From the NCBI RefSeq assembly GCF_009754905.2, contig NZ_CP066775.1:930001-994000 (forward strand): 64,000 bases of DNA. Direction: 5' to 3'. Made by a program: the position numbers and the translations under genes. The notes beneath the pieces are model-generated. The model was not told where the DNA came from, did not search any database, and saw only the letters and a list, made by a program, of their open reading frames with translations. Origin of the DNA: Mucilaginibacter ginkgonis (GTDB taxonomy: Bacteria; Bacteroidota; Bacteroidia; Sphingobacteriales; Sphingobacteriaceae). Positions 25,452 through 34,189 of the stretch are shown here, piece after piece (position 1 is the stretch's first letter; each line of letters opens with the position of its first letter).

Positions 25452-25934
25452 TTACGCGCGCTCCAGCGTAATAAAGGAGTATGGATAAGGATTTTTTTCG
25501 TCGGAAGGATGGTCCACGCGGCTAATTTCTTTCCAGTCATTCTTATCCAACTCCGGGAAGAAAGTATCGGCGTCAAAAGAATGATGAACCAGGGTTAGAT
25601 AAACACGAGATACCATTGGCAAAGACTGGCGATATATTTCTGCCCCGCCAATTACGAATACCTCTGCTTCGTTCCTGCATAGATCAATGGCCTCATCAAT
25701 GTTATGTGTTACTTCACAGCCCGGAATTTGCATAGCCTGCCTGGTGATAATAATGTTCCGGCGGTTAGGAAGAGGTTTGCCTATAGAGTCAAAAGTTTTG
25801 CGGCCCATAATAACGGCATGACCGCTGGTAATATCTTTAAAATGCTTTAAGTCTGCGGGCATGCGCCATAATAAGGCGTTGTACTTGCCTATGGCATTAT
25901 CCGGAGCAGTGGCGACAACAACAGAAAGGGTCAT
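25452..25934 (-). CDS. folA: dihydrofolate reductase
   Basis: This 160-residue enzyme reduces dihydrofolate to tetrahydrofolate with NADPH. Landmarks are the start SVVVATAPDNAIGKYNALLW, the MPADLKHFK helix, VIMGRKTFDSIGKPLPNR, and the IGGAEIYRQSLP NADPH-binding segment. Normal DHFR length. Its ATG overlaps the stop codon of the doc toxin gene (ATGA), and thyA lies further upstream on the same strand. So the usual thyA-folA pair is kept as one transcript but with a toxin-antitoxin pair inserted between them. Confidence 0.95.
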   Translation of the reverse strand: MTLSVVVATAPDNAIGKYNALLWRMPADLKHFKDITSGHAVIMGRKTFDSIGKPLPNRRNIIITRQAMQIPGCEVTHNIDEAIDLCRNEAEVFVIGGAEIYRQSLPMVSRVYLTLVHHSFDADTFFPELDKNDWKEISRVDHPSDEKNPYPYSFITLERA

Positions 25935-26311
25935 TTTATTGACGCAACGTTAGATTTTAACAAAGCAAGAATATCTTCATAGCGTAATTCGCCTGTACTG
26001 GCAGCAATCACGAAATTGTACTTTTCATCTTCTGTAGCTTCTAATGTCAGATTATCTTTTAGAAGAATTACGCGTGCCATAGCGTAGGCAATCCTTTTAT
26101 TGCCGTCGATGAAAGGATGATTAATTATCAAACTTTCAAAAATTGCTGCTGCCTTTTCAAATGCGGAAGGATATAAATCTTGTTGATCGAATGTTGCAAA
26201 TGGGCGGTTAATAGCAGCTTCCAACCCGGCAATATCCCGTATGCCTTTGCTTCCGCCATAAGCGTCAATCAGGACGTTATGAATGCGTTCGACATCCAAC
26301 AAGTTAATCAT
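25931..26311 (-). CDS. Doc/Fic-family toxin (death-on-curing type)
   Basis: The 126-residue protein of the Fic/Doc family has the core motif HPFIDGNKR (65-73), which matches the Doc pattern H-x-F-x-D-x-N-K-R. Doc of phage P1 phosphorylates elongation factor Tu; Fic proteins transfer AMP. The Lys in GNKR rather than the Gly-Arg of true Fic suggests Doc-like kinase activity, by family knowledge. The upstream 60-residue gene overlaps by 4 bases and is the likely antitoxin, and the 3' end overlaps folA by 4 bases. The active-site residues are intact, so the toxin may be functional. Confidence 0.85.
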   Translation of the reverse strand: MINLLDVERIHNVLIDAYGGSKGIRDIAGLEAAINRPFATFDQQDLYPSAFEKAAAIFESLIINHPFIDGNKRIAYAMARVILLKDNLTLEATEDEKYNFVIAASTGELRYEDILALLKSNVASIK

Positions 26312-26490
26312 CGAGCCAATCTTCTCAAAAGATTATCATCTTCGTCCATTATTCTCTGTAGATGTTTATCAAGATCATTAGAGATTTGTTGTTCTATGGT
26401 GTATTTCAAAACGTTCTCCAATTTCTCTTCAGATAGTTTTTCCAACTCGGCATCAATCCGATTTTTTAATTCGATCGCTGTCATACCCAA
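26308..26490 (-). CDS. putative antitoxin of the Doc toxin
   Basis: This 60-residue, highly charged helical protein (KNRIDAELEKLSEEKLENVLKY..) sits directly upstream of doc with an ATGA overlap. Its size, charge and position are those of a type II antitoxin. The C-terminal part (DEDDNLLRRLAR) could be the segment that covers the toxin active site. It shows no clear Phd DNA-binding domain, so its family is not recognised and autoregulation is uncertain. It starts 16 bases after the thyA stop. Confidence 0.65.
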   Translation of the reverse strand: MGMTAIELKNRIDAELEKLSEEKLENVLKYTIEQQISNDLDKHLQRIMDEDDNLLRRLAR

Positions 26491-26506
26491 ATTTACGAAT
26501 AAATCC

Positions 26507-27301
26507 TTATACCGCTACAGCGCCTTTAATATGCGGCCACGGGTCGTAATTTTCTAAGGTGAAGTCGTCGAACTTAAAATCGAATATATTTTTTACCTCC
26601 GGGTTGATTTTCATGGTTGGCAATGGCCTCGGTTCGCGGCTTAACTGCAGTTGAGCCTGCTCTATGTGATTGTTATACAAATGCGCGTCGCCAAAAGTGT
26701 GAATGAAATCGCCTGGCTGCAGATCACACACTTGTGCCATCATCATGGTAAGCAGGGCGTAAGAAGCGATATTAAACGGTACGCCTAGAAAGATATCCGC
26801 ACTGCGCTGATAAAGCTGACAGGAAAGCTTGCCATCTGCTACGTAAAATTGGAACAAGCTATGGCAGGGCGGCAAAGCCATGCCGTCTATGTCGGCAACA
26901 TTCCAGGCAGATACCATTATACGGCGCGAGTCGGGGTTATTTTTGATCGTGTTCACTACCTGGCTAATCTGATCAATATGGCGGCCATCCGGCGTAGGCC
27001 ATGAGCGCCACTGGTATCCATAAACAGGGCCAAGGTTTCCATCAGCATCGGCCCACTCGTCCCAAATGCGCACACCATTATCCTTTAAATATTTAATGTT
27101 TGTGTCACCGCTCAGGAACCAAATCAACTCATGGATGATAGATTTAAGGTGCAACTTTTTAGTTGTCACTAAAGGAAACCCATCCTGCAGGCTAAAACGC
27201 ATTTGGTAGCCAAATACGCTTAAAGTACCTGTGCCGGTCCTATCATGTTTCTGTGCGCCGTTTTCTAAAACGTGGCGCATCAGGTCGAGGTATTGTTTCA
27301 T
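26507..27301 (-). CDS. thyA: thymidylate synthase
   Basis: This 264-residue enzyme methylates dUMP to dTMP using methylene-tetrahydrofolate. It has the same length as E. coli ThyA. The catalytic cysteine is Cys 146 in [12 protein letters not shown], followed by [18 protein letters not shown]. The N-terminal [11 protein letters not shown] dUMP loop is present. It is the first gene of the unit thyA-antitoxin-doc-folA; folA regenerates the folate that thyA consumes. Confidence 0.96.
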   Translation of the reverse strand: MKQYLDLMRHVLENGAQKHDRTGTGTLSVFGYQMRFSLQDGFPLVTTKKLHLKSIIHELIWFLSGDTNIKYLKDNGVRIWDEWADADGNLGPVYGYQWRSWPTPDGRHIDQISQVVNTIKNNPDSRRIMVSAWNVADIDGMALPPCHSLFQFYVADGKLSCQLYQRSADIFLGVPFNIASYALLTMMMAQVCDLQPGDFIHTFGDAHLYNNHIEQAQLQLSREPRPLPTMKINPEVKNIFDFKFDDFTLENYDPWPHIKGAVAV

Positions 27302-27428
27302 TGTGGTTTTAGTTACTGGTTTATCAAGTATTAGTACCCGAGTTTATCATTGAGTGAAACCTAAAAAGTTGGTAACACAGCCGCTCGATAACCAAAAGAC
27401 AAATAAAAAAAATAACACTAACGTATCC

Positions 27429-27436
27429 TACATTTG
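27429..27436 (+). promoter_or_regulatory. predicted -7 promoter box for ispE
   Basis: TACATTTG matches TAnnTTTG. It ends at the G of an in-frame GTG (27436), which argues that this GTG is promoter sequence and that ATG 27460 is the real start. Confidence 0.45.
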
Positions 27437-27459
27437 TGCATAACTGTAGAATAAGTTTT

Positions 27460-28263
27460 ATGATCGTTTTCCCTAATGCCAAGATCAATATCGGCCTAAA
27501 CGTAATTGCTAAACGCGCCGATGGTTATCATAATTTGGAAACGATTTTTTATCCGGTAAAAATTTACGATGCCTTAGAAGCCATTACAGCCCCTGTAATG
27601 CATTTTGCTTCTTCGGGGATAAATATCCCGGGAGGTGACGAAAAAAACCTTTGTATAAAAGCTTATGAGCTCGTTTCTCGCGACCATCCGCTTCCGAGAG
27701 TAAATATCCATCTGCATAAGCACATCCCCATAGGCGCCGGCTTAGGCGGCGGGTCTGCAGACGCAGCCTTCTTTTTAAAGCAACTCAATACACTAAGTGA
27801 TCTTAATTTAAGTGATGATGATTTGGAAAACTATGCACGTCAACTTGGCGCCGACTGCGCATTTTTTATCCGCAACAAACCTGTTTACGCTACGCAAAAA
27901 GGAGATGTCTTTAAAGAGGCCGAATTAGATCTCACCAAATACTATCTGGTAGTAGCGATGCCCGATGTTCACGTGTCCACAGCAGATGCTTATAGCGGGG
28001 TAGTGGCACAGGACGGAACTGCTGATTTGCGTGACTCGATTAAGTTGCCTGTAGCAGAGTGGAAGCATGAAATCAAAAATGATTTTGAGAGATCCGTATT
28101 CAAGAAATTCCCGGTTATCGAAGACTTGAAAAATGAGCTTTACAAAGCAGGGGCTTTGTATGCAAGTATGAGCGGAAGCGGTGCAGCTGTCTTCGGGATA
28201 TTTGAAGTTCAGCCTAATCTCAGCCACCTTGAAAAATCTTGCCGAATATTTTACAAAGTGTAA
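27460..28263 (+). CDS. ispE: 4-diphosphocytidyl-2-C-methyl-D-erythritol kinase
   Basis: This 267-residue GHMP kinase of the MEP isoprenoid pathway phosphorylates CDP-methylerythritol. The substrate-binding start FPNAKINIGLNVIAKRADGYHNLETIF and the ATP loop PIGAGLGGGSADAAFFL (about 95-111) are clear. The C-terminal GHMP motif YASMSGSGAAVFGIF is intact. I chose ATG 27460 over an in-frame GTG eight codons upstream because family members begin at MIVFPNAKIN and the GTG overlaps a promoter box. It is convergent with the small membrane protein at 28273. Confidence 0.94.
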   Translation: MIVFPNAKINIGLNVIAKRADGYHNLETIFYPVKIYDALEAITAPVMHFASSGINIPGGDEKNLCIKAYELVSRDHPLPRVNIHLHKHIPIGAGLGGGSADAAFFLKQLNTLSDLNLSDDDLENYARQLGADCAFFIRNKPVYATQKGDVFKEAELDLTKYYLVVAMPDVHVSTADAYSGVVAQDGTADLRDSIKLPVAEWKHEIKNDFERSVFKKFPVIEDLKNELYKAGALYASMSGSGAAVFGIFEVQPNLSHLEKSCRIFYKV

Positions 28264-28272
28264 CGAGATTTC

Positions 28273-28554
28273 TTAACTAATGTAATCGCGGTCTTCGTCG
28301 CTCATCGTCTTACCCGCAGGCGGAGCGTCCGTGTCTTCATGCCGGTCAAAGTCAGACACCCGCCGCGACTTTCTTGGCCTGCCCATTATAACTCCCATGA
28401 TAAACGCGGCGACAAAGATGCCAGTAAAGATCACAAGCTTGGGCATGTAAAACTCTCCGAATAGAATGGTCACCTTAACCTCGCCTGTGTTCTGCATAAA
28501 AATGATGGTGAGCAAAATAGTTGCTATCAAAATAAAAATTGTTGGCAGCCGCAT
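28273..28554 (-). CDS. LapA-like (DUF1049) small inner-membrane protein
   Basis: The 93-residue protein has two hydrophobic helices (about 4-20 and 38-60) joined by a short loop and followed by a charged cytoplasmic tail (RPRKSRRVSDFDRHEDTD). This layout and the QNTGEVKVTILFGEFYMP loop are typical of the LapA/DUF1049 family, members of which in E. coli help control LPS synthesis through LpxC turnover. Whether that role holds in this phylum is unknown. A -7 box (28581-28588) lies just upstream. Confidence 0.75.
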   Translation of the reverse strand: MRLPTIFILIATILLTIIFMQNTGEVKVTILFGEFYMPKLVIFTGIFVAAFIMGVIMGRPRKSRRVSDFDRHEDTDAPPAGKTMSDEDRDYIS

Positions 28555-28580
28555 GTCTTAAATTTTGGTAAGCCAATATG

Positions 28581-28588
28581 CAAATTTA
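28581..28588 (-). promoter_or_regulatory. predicted -7 promoter box for the LapA-like gene
   Basis: TAAATTTG on the - strand matches TAnnTTTG; the leader would be about 20 bases. Confidence 0.4.
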
Positions 28589-29226
28589 AACTCAACAAAA
28601 AAGGGTGACGGGATAGGAGTGACCCTTCGCCTGATGCTTTGGCACGGTTATAGCATATTTCATTTTAGTTAATTGTAATCCGATTGCGCTGTTACTCCTC
28701 GCCGTACATTAACAATATGCAAAAACAAAAATCTTCCCCTGGTTTTTTGCTGTCCGTGTGTAGTTTCTTTACACTTACTAAAATCCGGCTCTAAAATATC
28801 TTAGGAGTATTTATTATTTAAGTTAGATATCTCAATTTACTGAAAATCAGCATAATAACAATCTTCATACTTTCAAGGAAATGCATTTACTAATATATTT
28901 AGTAATTAAACAGTCATTTGTGGAAAAAATCTTAAACTACTTATTTATATAATTTAATCAATTAATTGATTATCAATTATAAATAATTAATAAATTTTAA
29001 ATTTAATTGAATTCGCTGCGGAGATAATTGACCAATTTAAACCTCTGCGGTATGTTCTGGTTTTTAAAAGGCAAATATAAAACGTACACTAAGCCTGATT
29101 TTCAAGAAATGGTATTTCGGGACGTATCGGTGGAAATGAAACGACGTGATTTCAATCACTGGGACATAAACATGTCCAGTATTTAACAAATAGTTAAACG
29201 TAATTTTTGATACAAATAGCTTCGAT
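28589..29226. other. long AT-rich intergenic region
   Basis: The part 28785-29030 is almost pure A/T with runs such as AATTAATTGATTATCAATTA. No RNA gene or terminator is recognised. One short frame (29052-29186) is listed separately. Confidence 0.5.
29052..29186 (+). CDS. possible small protein of 44 residues
   Basis: An ATG-started frame encodes a hydrophilic peptide with MFWFLKGKYKTYTKPDFQEM at the start and RRDFNHWDINMSS near the end. Its composition looks protein-like, but there is no family match I can name, no clear promoter, and no neighbour on this strand. It may be the remnant of a longer gene or chance. Confidence 0.22.
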   Translation: MFWFLKGKYKTYTKPDFQEMVFRDVSVEMKRRDFNHWDINMSSI

Positions 29227-30135
29227 CTACTTTGCGCGGCGGCGGCTAATGTGCTTTTGAGCGAACGGAAATAAGAACACTGTCGATAAAATAAGAATTG
29301 CCCCAATCCAAAATCCAAGCGTCAATAGGCGCAGTTCACCAAAGAAAAGAAAAGACATAACGATGCCGTAAACCGGCTCAAGGTTGGTAATCAATGCCAC
29401 CTTAAAAGCAGAGAACTCGCGCATAACAGACACGCCTGCAACGTAGGCTAGGGAGGTGCACACCGTTCCTAATAGTAGCAGGTAACCAAAGTCTTGACTA
29501 CCCGGGACAGCAAAATTTGCAAAGCCTCCGGTAGCTGCTAGGAATAGTGAGATCCAGATTAGGGCGCCTGCTAATTCGTAAAACGCTATAACAGGCGCTT
29601 CTAATTTCTTAACCTGCCGTGCATTTATAATGGAAAACAGGCTGGCAAAAATTGCACTAAAAAGGCCCATAATAATACCCTTAGTGTATCGGGATTCAAA
29701 TTTGAAGATGATAATGATTCCGGCAATAATTAAAATACCCGCGGCGATTTCCAATTTCGAGATGGCTTTTTTATTGATCAACGGTTCGAAAATCGCGGTA
29801 AAAAGTGTGATAGATGAAAGGCAAACTAAGGCTACCGAAAGGGTGGAAGCCTTTATGGAACCGAAGAATAATATCCAGTGCCCGCCTACTAGGGCGCCTG
29901 TTAGAAACAGTTTTATAAACGTTTTCCGGTCAACTTTGAAGACTACCTTCCGTATGTTGAAATAAAGAAAAAGGGTGGCAAATGCGATCAGGACGCGGTA
30001 CCAGACAAGGTTAATGGCTGATATGGAAATAAGCTTTCCAAGTACACCGGTAAAGCCCCAGATGAAAACGGTAAAATGAAGGATCAGCAGGTTTTTATTA
30101 ATGCCTGCTTCGCCAGTATGGTTGGTTTGTTGCAT
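29227..30135 (-). CDS. EamA/RhaT family drug-metabolite (DMT) transporter
   Basis: This 302-residue membrane protein has about ten hydrophobic helices arranged as two EamA repeats (about 15-145 and 155-290), as in the drug/metabolite transporter superfamily. The segment FSIINARQVKKLEAPVIAFYE and the second-repeat ALITNLEPVYGIVMSFLFFGE are typical. The substrate cannot be predicted; amino acids or metabolite efflux are common. Its start is adjacent to the LptF/G stop, so it is read as the last gene of tgt-lptF/G-eamA. Confidence 0.85.
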   Translation of the reverse strand: MQQTNHTGEAGINKNLLILHFTVFIWGFTGVLGKLISISAINLVWYRVLIAFATLFLYFNIRKVVFKVDRKTFIKLFLTGALVGGHWILFFGSIKASTLSVALVCLSSITLFTAIFEPLINKKAISKLEIAAGILIIAGIIIIFKFESRYTKGIIMGLFSAIFASLFSIINARQVKKLEAPVIAFYELAGALIWISLFLAATGGFANFAVPGSQDFGYLLLLGTVCTSLAYVAGVSVMREFSAFKVALITNLEPVYGIVMSFLFFGELRLLTLGFWIGAILILSTVFLFPFAQKHISRRRAK

Positions 30136-31233
30136 CTATTTTGGCGCCTTACGGAGCAGGTAATAACCCAGCAACCCGAAGGCAACATTGGGTATAAAGA
30201 CCGCCACTATAGGAGGCATTCCACCCTTAACTGAGAACACGAAGGCAAACCTGTCTACCACTATGTAAGTGAAGCAAAGGAAAATGCCAATGCCCAGCGG
30301 AAGGCCCACACCACCCCTCACTTTACGGGAGGATATAGCCACGCCTATGATCATCAACACGTAAGACGAAAGCGGGTAGACAAAGCGCCGGTATTTCTCA
30401 AAAAGCATATCTGTAAGCGCACCTGTACCGCGAATCTCTTCGCGTTTAATATTCTTGTTCAGCTCAGACATTACCATAGCCCGGTAGATGTTGTCGTGCA
30501 CCTCAAAATCGGCCGGGCGCATATCTAAAACAGTATCAATTTTGGGCCCCGTGTAAAGCGTTTCATGTAACCCGTTTACAGTCCTGCGGGTAAAATTCGT
30601 TATGGACCAGGTGTGCTTAAGCGAGTCGTAGGTAATAGTATTAGAGGTCAATTTTTCGCGCATCTGGTCGCCGTCAAATTTCTCTAAAACAAAGTCGAAA
30701 CCTGTGTGGCTTTCCGCGTTAAAAGACTGTAGGTACACAAAGGTGTGCTTATCCAGTTGCATGTGTACCTCACTTTTTGTTGGATCAGTTTCGTTAAAAT
30801 AGGTGTTTTCAAACTGCACGTCCAGCTTATTGGTATAAGGGATTAAGTACAGGTTGGCGAAAAAGAAAACAATAAAAATAATAGACGATGAAAAGAAATA
30901 CGGCCTCAAAAACCTGTTGAAACTCGCTTTACCACTTAGGATAGGCACAATTTCTGTTTGGTTGGCCATCTTAGCCGTAAAAAATATTACAGCCAGGAAA
31001 TTGATTAGCGGTAAAAGGATATTGGTATAAAACGGCAGATAACCGGCGTAGTATTGAAATATAATGGCCGAGATGGGCGCATGGGCTTTTAAAAAGTTGT
31101 CGAGGTGTTCTGATACATCAAAAACAACGATGATCACCATAAATAAAGCCACCGTAAAACTAAAGGTGCCCAAGTATTTACGGATAATATACCAATCGAT
31201 TATTTTAAGATATTTATCAAACAACCGCTTCAT
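30136..31233 (-). CDS. LptF/LptG family permease of the LPS export system
   Basis: The 365-residue protein of the YjgP/YjgQ family has three TM helices at each end (starting WYIIRKYLGTFSFTVALFMV) around a periplasmic beta-rich domain (about 125-265). LptF/LptG form the membrane part of the ABC machine that pulls lipopolysaccharide from the inner membrane. The protein could be LptF or LptG; the segment MANQTEIVPILSGK is the coupling helix. It starts 2 bases after the tgt stop, a pairing common in this phylum. Confidence 0.88.
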   Translation of the reverse strand: MKRLFDKYLKIIDWYIIRKYLGTFSFTVALFMVIIVVFDVSEHLDNFLKAHAPISAIIFQYYAGYLPFYTNILLPLINFLAVIFFTAKMANQTEIVPILSGKASFNRFLRPYFFSSSIIFIVFFFANLYLIPYTNKLDVQFENTYFNETDPTKSEVHMQLDKHTFVYLQSFNAESHTGFDFVLEKFDGDQMREKLTSNTITYDSLKHTWSITNFTRRTVNGLHETLYTGPKIDTVLDMRPADFEVHDNIYRAMVMSELNKNIKREEIRGTGALTDMLFEKYRRFVYPLSSYVLMIIGVAISSRKVRGGVGLPLGIGIFLCFTYIVVDRFAFVFSVKGGMPPIVAVFIPNVAFGLLGYYLLRKAPK

Positions 31234-31235
31234 CC

Positions 31236-32366
31236 TTATAACCGCTGACCTAATTTTTTAACCATCACATTTTTCCAGTCGTAAAACTCGCCGCTAATAA
31301 TCTTTTCCCGCGCCTGTCGTACAAGCCACAGATAGAAATGCAGGTTATGCAAACTGGCCAACTGTGCGCCCAGCATTTCTCCGGCTACCATCAGGTGTCT
31401 TAAATATGCCTTGGTGTGTTGCGTATCAGCCCATAGGTCACTGTTTGCTTCAATTGGTGAAAAATCGTCTTTCCATTTCTCATTACGAATATTAATGATC
31501 CCTTCTTTAGTGAAAAGCATACCGTTACGTGCGTTGCGGGTAGGCATCACGCAATCGAACATATCTACGCCAAGCGCAATGTTCTCTAAAATATTAACCG
31601 GCGTACCTACGCCCATCAAATAGCGTGGCTTTTGCTGCGGTAATATGTCGCACACTAGCTCTGTCATGGCATACATTTCTTCGGCAGGCTCACCTACAGA
31701 AAGACCTCCTATAGCATTACCTTCTCGTTCAAATGACGCAATAACTTCTGCCGATTTTACCCTCAAATCTTTGTACACAGATCCCTGCACGATTGGAAAC
31801 AGGGTTTGGCTGTAGCCGTACTTGGGCTCAGTAGAATCAAACCTGTCGCAGCAGCGCTTTAACCAGCGATGCGTCATTTCGATAGAGCGGCGGGCATAAT
31901 TGTACTCGCAAGGGTAAGGGGTGCATTCATCAAAAGCCATGATGATATCACCGCCTATGGTACGCTGAATATCCATCGCCCCTTCGGGCGTAAATAAATG
32001 TTTCGACCCGTCGATATGAGAGCGAAAGGTCACACCTTCTTCTTTTATCTTGCGTACATCAGTTAATGAGTATACCTGGTAACCGCCGCTATCGGTAAGG
32101 ATAGGTCCGTCCCAACCATTAAAACGATGTAAACCACCAGCTTTCTCCAGCACATTAAGACCGGGGCGTAAATATAGATGATAGGTGTTACCTAAAATGA
32201 TCTGCGCCTTAATATCATCCCGCAACTCATGCTGATGCACCGCTTTAACTGTTCCCGCGGTGCCCACAGGCATAAAAATTGGCGTTTGAATAGTGCCGTG
32301 GTCGGTAGTGAGTTGGCCCGCGCGGGCTTTAGAAAGTGGGTCTTGCGCTGTTAAAGTAAATTTCAT
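31236..32366 (-). CDS. tgt: tRNA-guanine transglycosylase (queuosine pathway), lacking the usual zinc cysteines
   Basis: This 376-residue enzyme exchanges guanine 34 of certain tRNAs for the queuosine precursor. The catalytic Asp segments ILTDSGGYQVYSL and LGVDMFDCVMPTRNARNG are intact. At the C-terminus the usual C-x-C-x2-C zinc site is replaced: the family's DCYTC region reads NSDLWADTQHTKAYLRHL, with no cysteine, while the ligand His is kept in SLHNLHFY. The enzyme is otherwise full length, so zinc independence or a different fold stabiliser is likely. First gene of the unit with lptF/G and eamA. Confidence 0.93.
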   Translation of the reverse strand: MKFTLTAQDPLSKARAGQLTTDHGTIQTPIFMPVGTAGTVKAVHQHELRDDIKAQIILGNTYHLYLRPGLNVLEKAGGLHRFNGWDGPILTDSGGYQVYSLTDVRKIKEEGVTFRSHIDGSKHLFTPEGAMDIQRTIGGDIIMAFDECTPYPCEYNYARRSIEMTHRWLKRCCDRFDSTEPKYGYSQTLFPIVQGSVYKDLRVKSAEVIASFEREGNAIGGLSVGEPAEEMYAMTELVCDILPQQKPRYLMGVGTPVNILENIALGVDMFDCVMPTRNARNGMLFTKEGIINIRNEKWKDDFSPIEANSDLWADTQHTKAYLRHLMVAGEMLGAQLASLHNLHFYLWLVRQAREKIISGEFYDWKNVMVKKLGQRL

Positions 32367-32376
32367 TGTAGGGCTA

Positions 32377-32384
32377 CAAAAATA
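32377..32384 (-). promoter_or_regulatory. predicted -7 promoter box for tgt
   Basis: TATTTTTG on the - strand matches TAnnTTTG. It would place transcription only a few bases before the ATG, giving a very short leader. Confidence 0.4.
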
Positions 32385-32471
32385 ACATTTTCAAGGGGTT
32401 AAATTGTACGCTGCATTGTTAAGTAAATTCATTGTTTTTTAACACTTTTGTCAATTATTCTATAGCTGGTT

Positions 32472-33593
32472 TTGAACGTTTTAATCTACTATGCATTTGC
32501 GGCTTTAGCCGGCATTTGTTTCTTATTCCAGGTGTTGTATTTGTTGATCAGGCAAAGCAGCCTCAATAAATACCTTTCGACACAAGAACCGGCAAACGTG
32601 AACATCCCTGTTTCTGTAGTGATATGCGCGCGGAATGAGGCAGAAAACCTGCAGCGATTTCTTCCGGCGTTTCTTAATCAAAAATATCCGGTCTTTGAAG
32701 TTGTCTTGGTAAACGATTGCTCGGTAGACGATTCCAAATGGATTTTGGAGGCCATGGAAAAGGAATATTCCAACCTTAAGATTGTTACCGTTACAGAGAG
32801 CCGCAACTTTGTGACCGGTAAGAAATTCGCCGTAACAATGGGCATCAAAGCCGCTAAATATGATTGCCTTTTGTTTACCGATGCGGACTGCGAACCTGCA
32901 TCCGAGAATTGGATCAGCCTTATGGCAGCAGAGTTTAGCAACCCGGAGAATGACATTGTATTAGGGTACTCTCCCTATCACAAAACCGGCGGACTGTTAA
33001 ACGCGATGATCCGCTTTGAAACAATCAAAACGGCTATCAACTACCTTTCTGCCGCTGTGAAAGGTGATGCCTATATGGGCGTTGGCCGTAACATGGGCTA
33101 TCGCAAACAATTGTTTTTTGACAATAAAGGCTTCGCATCGCACATGCACATCATGTCCGGCGATGACGATATCTTTGTAAATCAGAATGCAACATCAACT
33201 AACGTTGCGATAATTACAGATCATCAGTCTTTTACTTTAAGTGAGCCTAAGAGGACCTTTGGTCAGTGGATAAGGCAAAAAAGGCGGCATATGGGTGCCG
33301 GCAAAATGTATAAAACGCGTCATAAGCGTTTGCTAACGTTAGATGCATTTACGGGGTTGTTATTTTATGCAGCCTTATTTGTTTGTATAGGTAATCCAAT
33401 TACTTTGTATAGCGCACTAGGAATGTTGGTATTGAGGTGGCTGCTGCAATTGATCATCTACATCAAACCTTTTAAACATTTTTGGGGTAAAGACCTTTTA
33501 TGGTTAATGCCTTTTTATGATCTCTTTTATTATTTGAGCATTAACGTTTTTGGCTTGATGGGCGCTTTTGGCAGAACTAAGAAATGGAAGTAA
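32472..33593 (+). CDS. family 2 glycosyltransferase, membrane-bound
   Basis: The 373-residue protein has an N-terminal membrane helix (about 4-22), a GT-A domain and C-terminal helices (about 290-330 and beyond). The donor-site motifs are SVVICARNEAENLQ, VVLVNDCSVDD and the DxD-like FTDADCEP; the acceptor-side QXXRW-like motif reads GQWIRQKRRHM. It probably makes a cell-envelope polysaccharide or glycolipid. A stop codon (TAG 32463) lies just upstream in frame and the first start available is TTG 32472, so an unusual start is likely. Its 3' end overlaps the sigma factor gene by 10 bases. Confidence 0.85.
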   Translation: MNVLIYYAFAALAGICFLFQVLYLLIRQSSLNKYLSTQEPANVNIPVSVVICARNEAENLQRFLPAFLNQKYPVFEVVLVNDCSVDDSKWILEAMEKEYSNLKIVTVTESRNFVTGKKFAVTMGIKAAKYDCLLFTDADCEPASENWISLMAAEFSNPENDIVLGYSPYHKTGGLLNAMIRFETIKTAINYLSAAVKGDAYMGVGRNMGYRKQLFFDNKGFASHMHIMSGDDDIFVNQNATSTNVAIITDHQSFTLSEPKRTFGQWIRQKRRHMGAGKMYKTRHKRLLTLDAFTGLLFYAALFVCIGNPITLYSALGMLVLRWLLQLIIYIKPFKHFWGKDLLWLMPFYDLFYYLSINVFGLMGAFGRTKKWK

Positions 33594-34189
33594 ATCACAA
33601 CTTTACTGAAAATGCCAGGAAAGATTTCCAAATGGTGCAAAAAGCATTAGGCGGAGATCAGAAAGCGTATGCCGCGCTCATGAAAAGGTATAAGGATTCC
33701 ATTTACCAGATATGTATTAAAATGGTAAACAACAAGGAAGATGCTATGGATCTTACTGTTGATACCTTTGCGAAAGCCTTTGATAAGTTAAGTAATTTTC
33801 AGCCCCAATTTGCCTTTACAACATGGCTGTTTCGTATCGCAACAAATAACTGTATTGATTTTCTTCGGCGTAAAAAACTGGAAACGGTTTCTTTAGATGA
33901 GATGATAGATGTGGAAGACAATTTGCCCATGCAGATCAAAACCCCTGACCTTGACCCGGAGGAAGTTTCGATAAAAAAGCAGCAAAACAACAACCTTAAA
34001 GTACTGATAGATAGTTTGCCATCGCGACATCGCAATCTTATTATACTGAGGTATTTTGACGAACTTTCATATGAGGAAATAGCCCAGCAATTGAGTTTGC
34101 CCTTGGGAACAGTGAAAGCCCAATTATACAGGGCTAAGTTCTTGCTAGGCAAGATATTGGATAATCAAAAGAATGTAGATGACCTCTGA
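33584..34189 (+). CDS. ECF-type sigma-70 family RNA polymerase sigma factor
   Basis: This 201-residue sigma factor has region 2 (about 26-95, ending TTWLFRIATNNCIDFLRRKK) and region 4 (about 138-192, LPSRHRNLIILRYFDELSYEEIAQQLSLPLGTVKAQLYRAK). There is no region 3, so it is of the extracytoplasmic-function class. No anti-sigma gene sits beside it. It overlaps the glycosyltransferase by 10 bases at one end and rsmG by 11 bases at the other, so its translation is tied to housekeeping genes. Its regulon is unknown. Confidence 0.9.
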   Translation: MEVNHNFTENARKDFQMVQKALGGDQKAYAALMKRYKDSIYQICIKMVNNKEDAMDLTVDTFAKAFDKLSNFQPQFAFTTWLFRIATNNCIDFLRRKKLETVSLDEMIDVEDNLPMQIKTPDLDPEEVSIKKQQNNNLKVLIDSLPSRHRNLIILRYFDELSYEEIAQQLSLPLGTVKAQLYRAKFLLGKILDNQKNVDDL

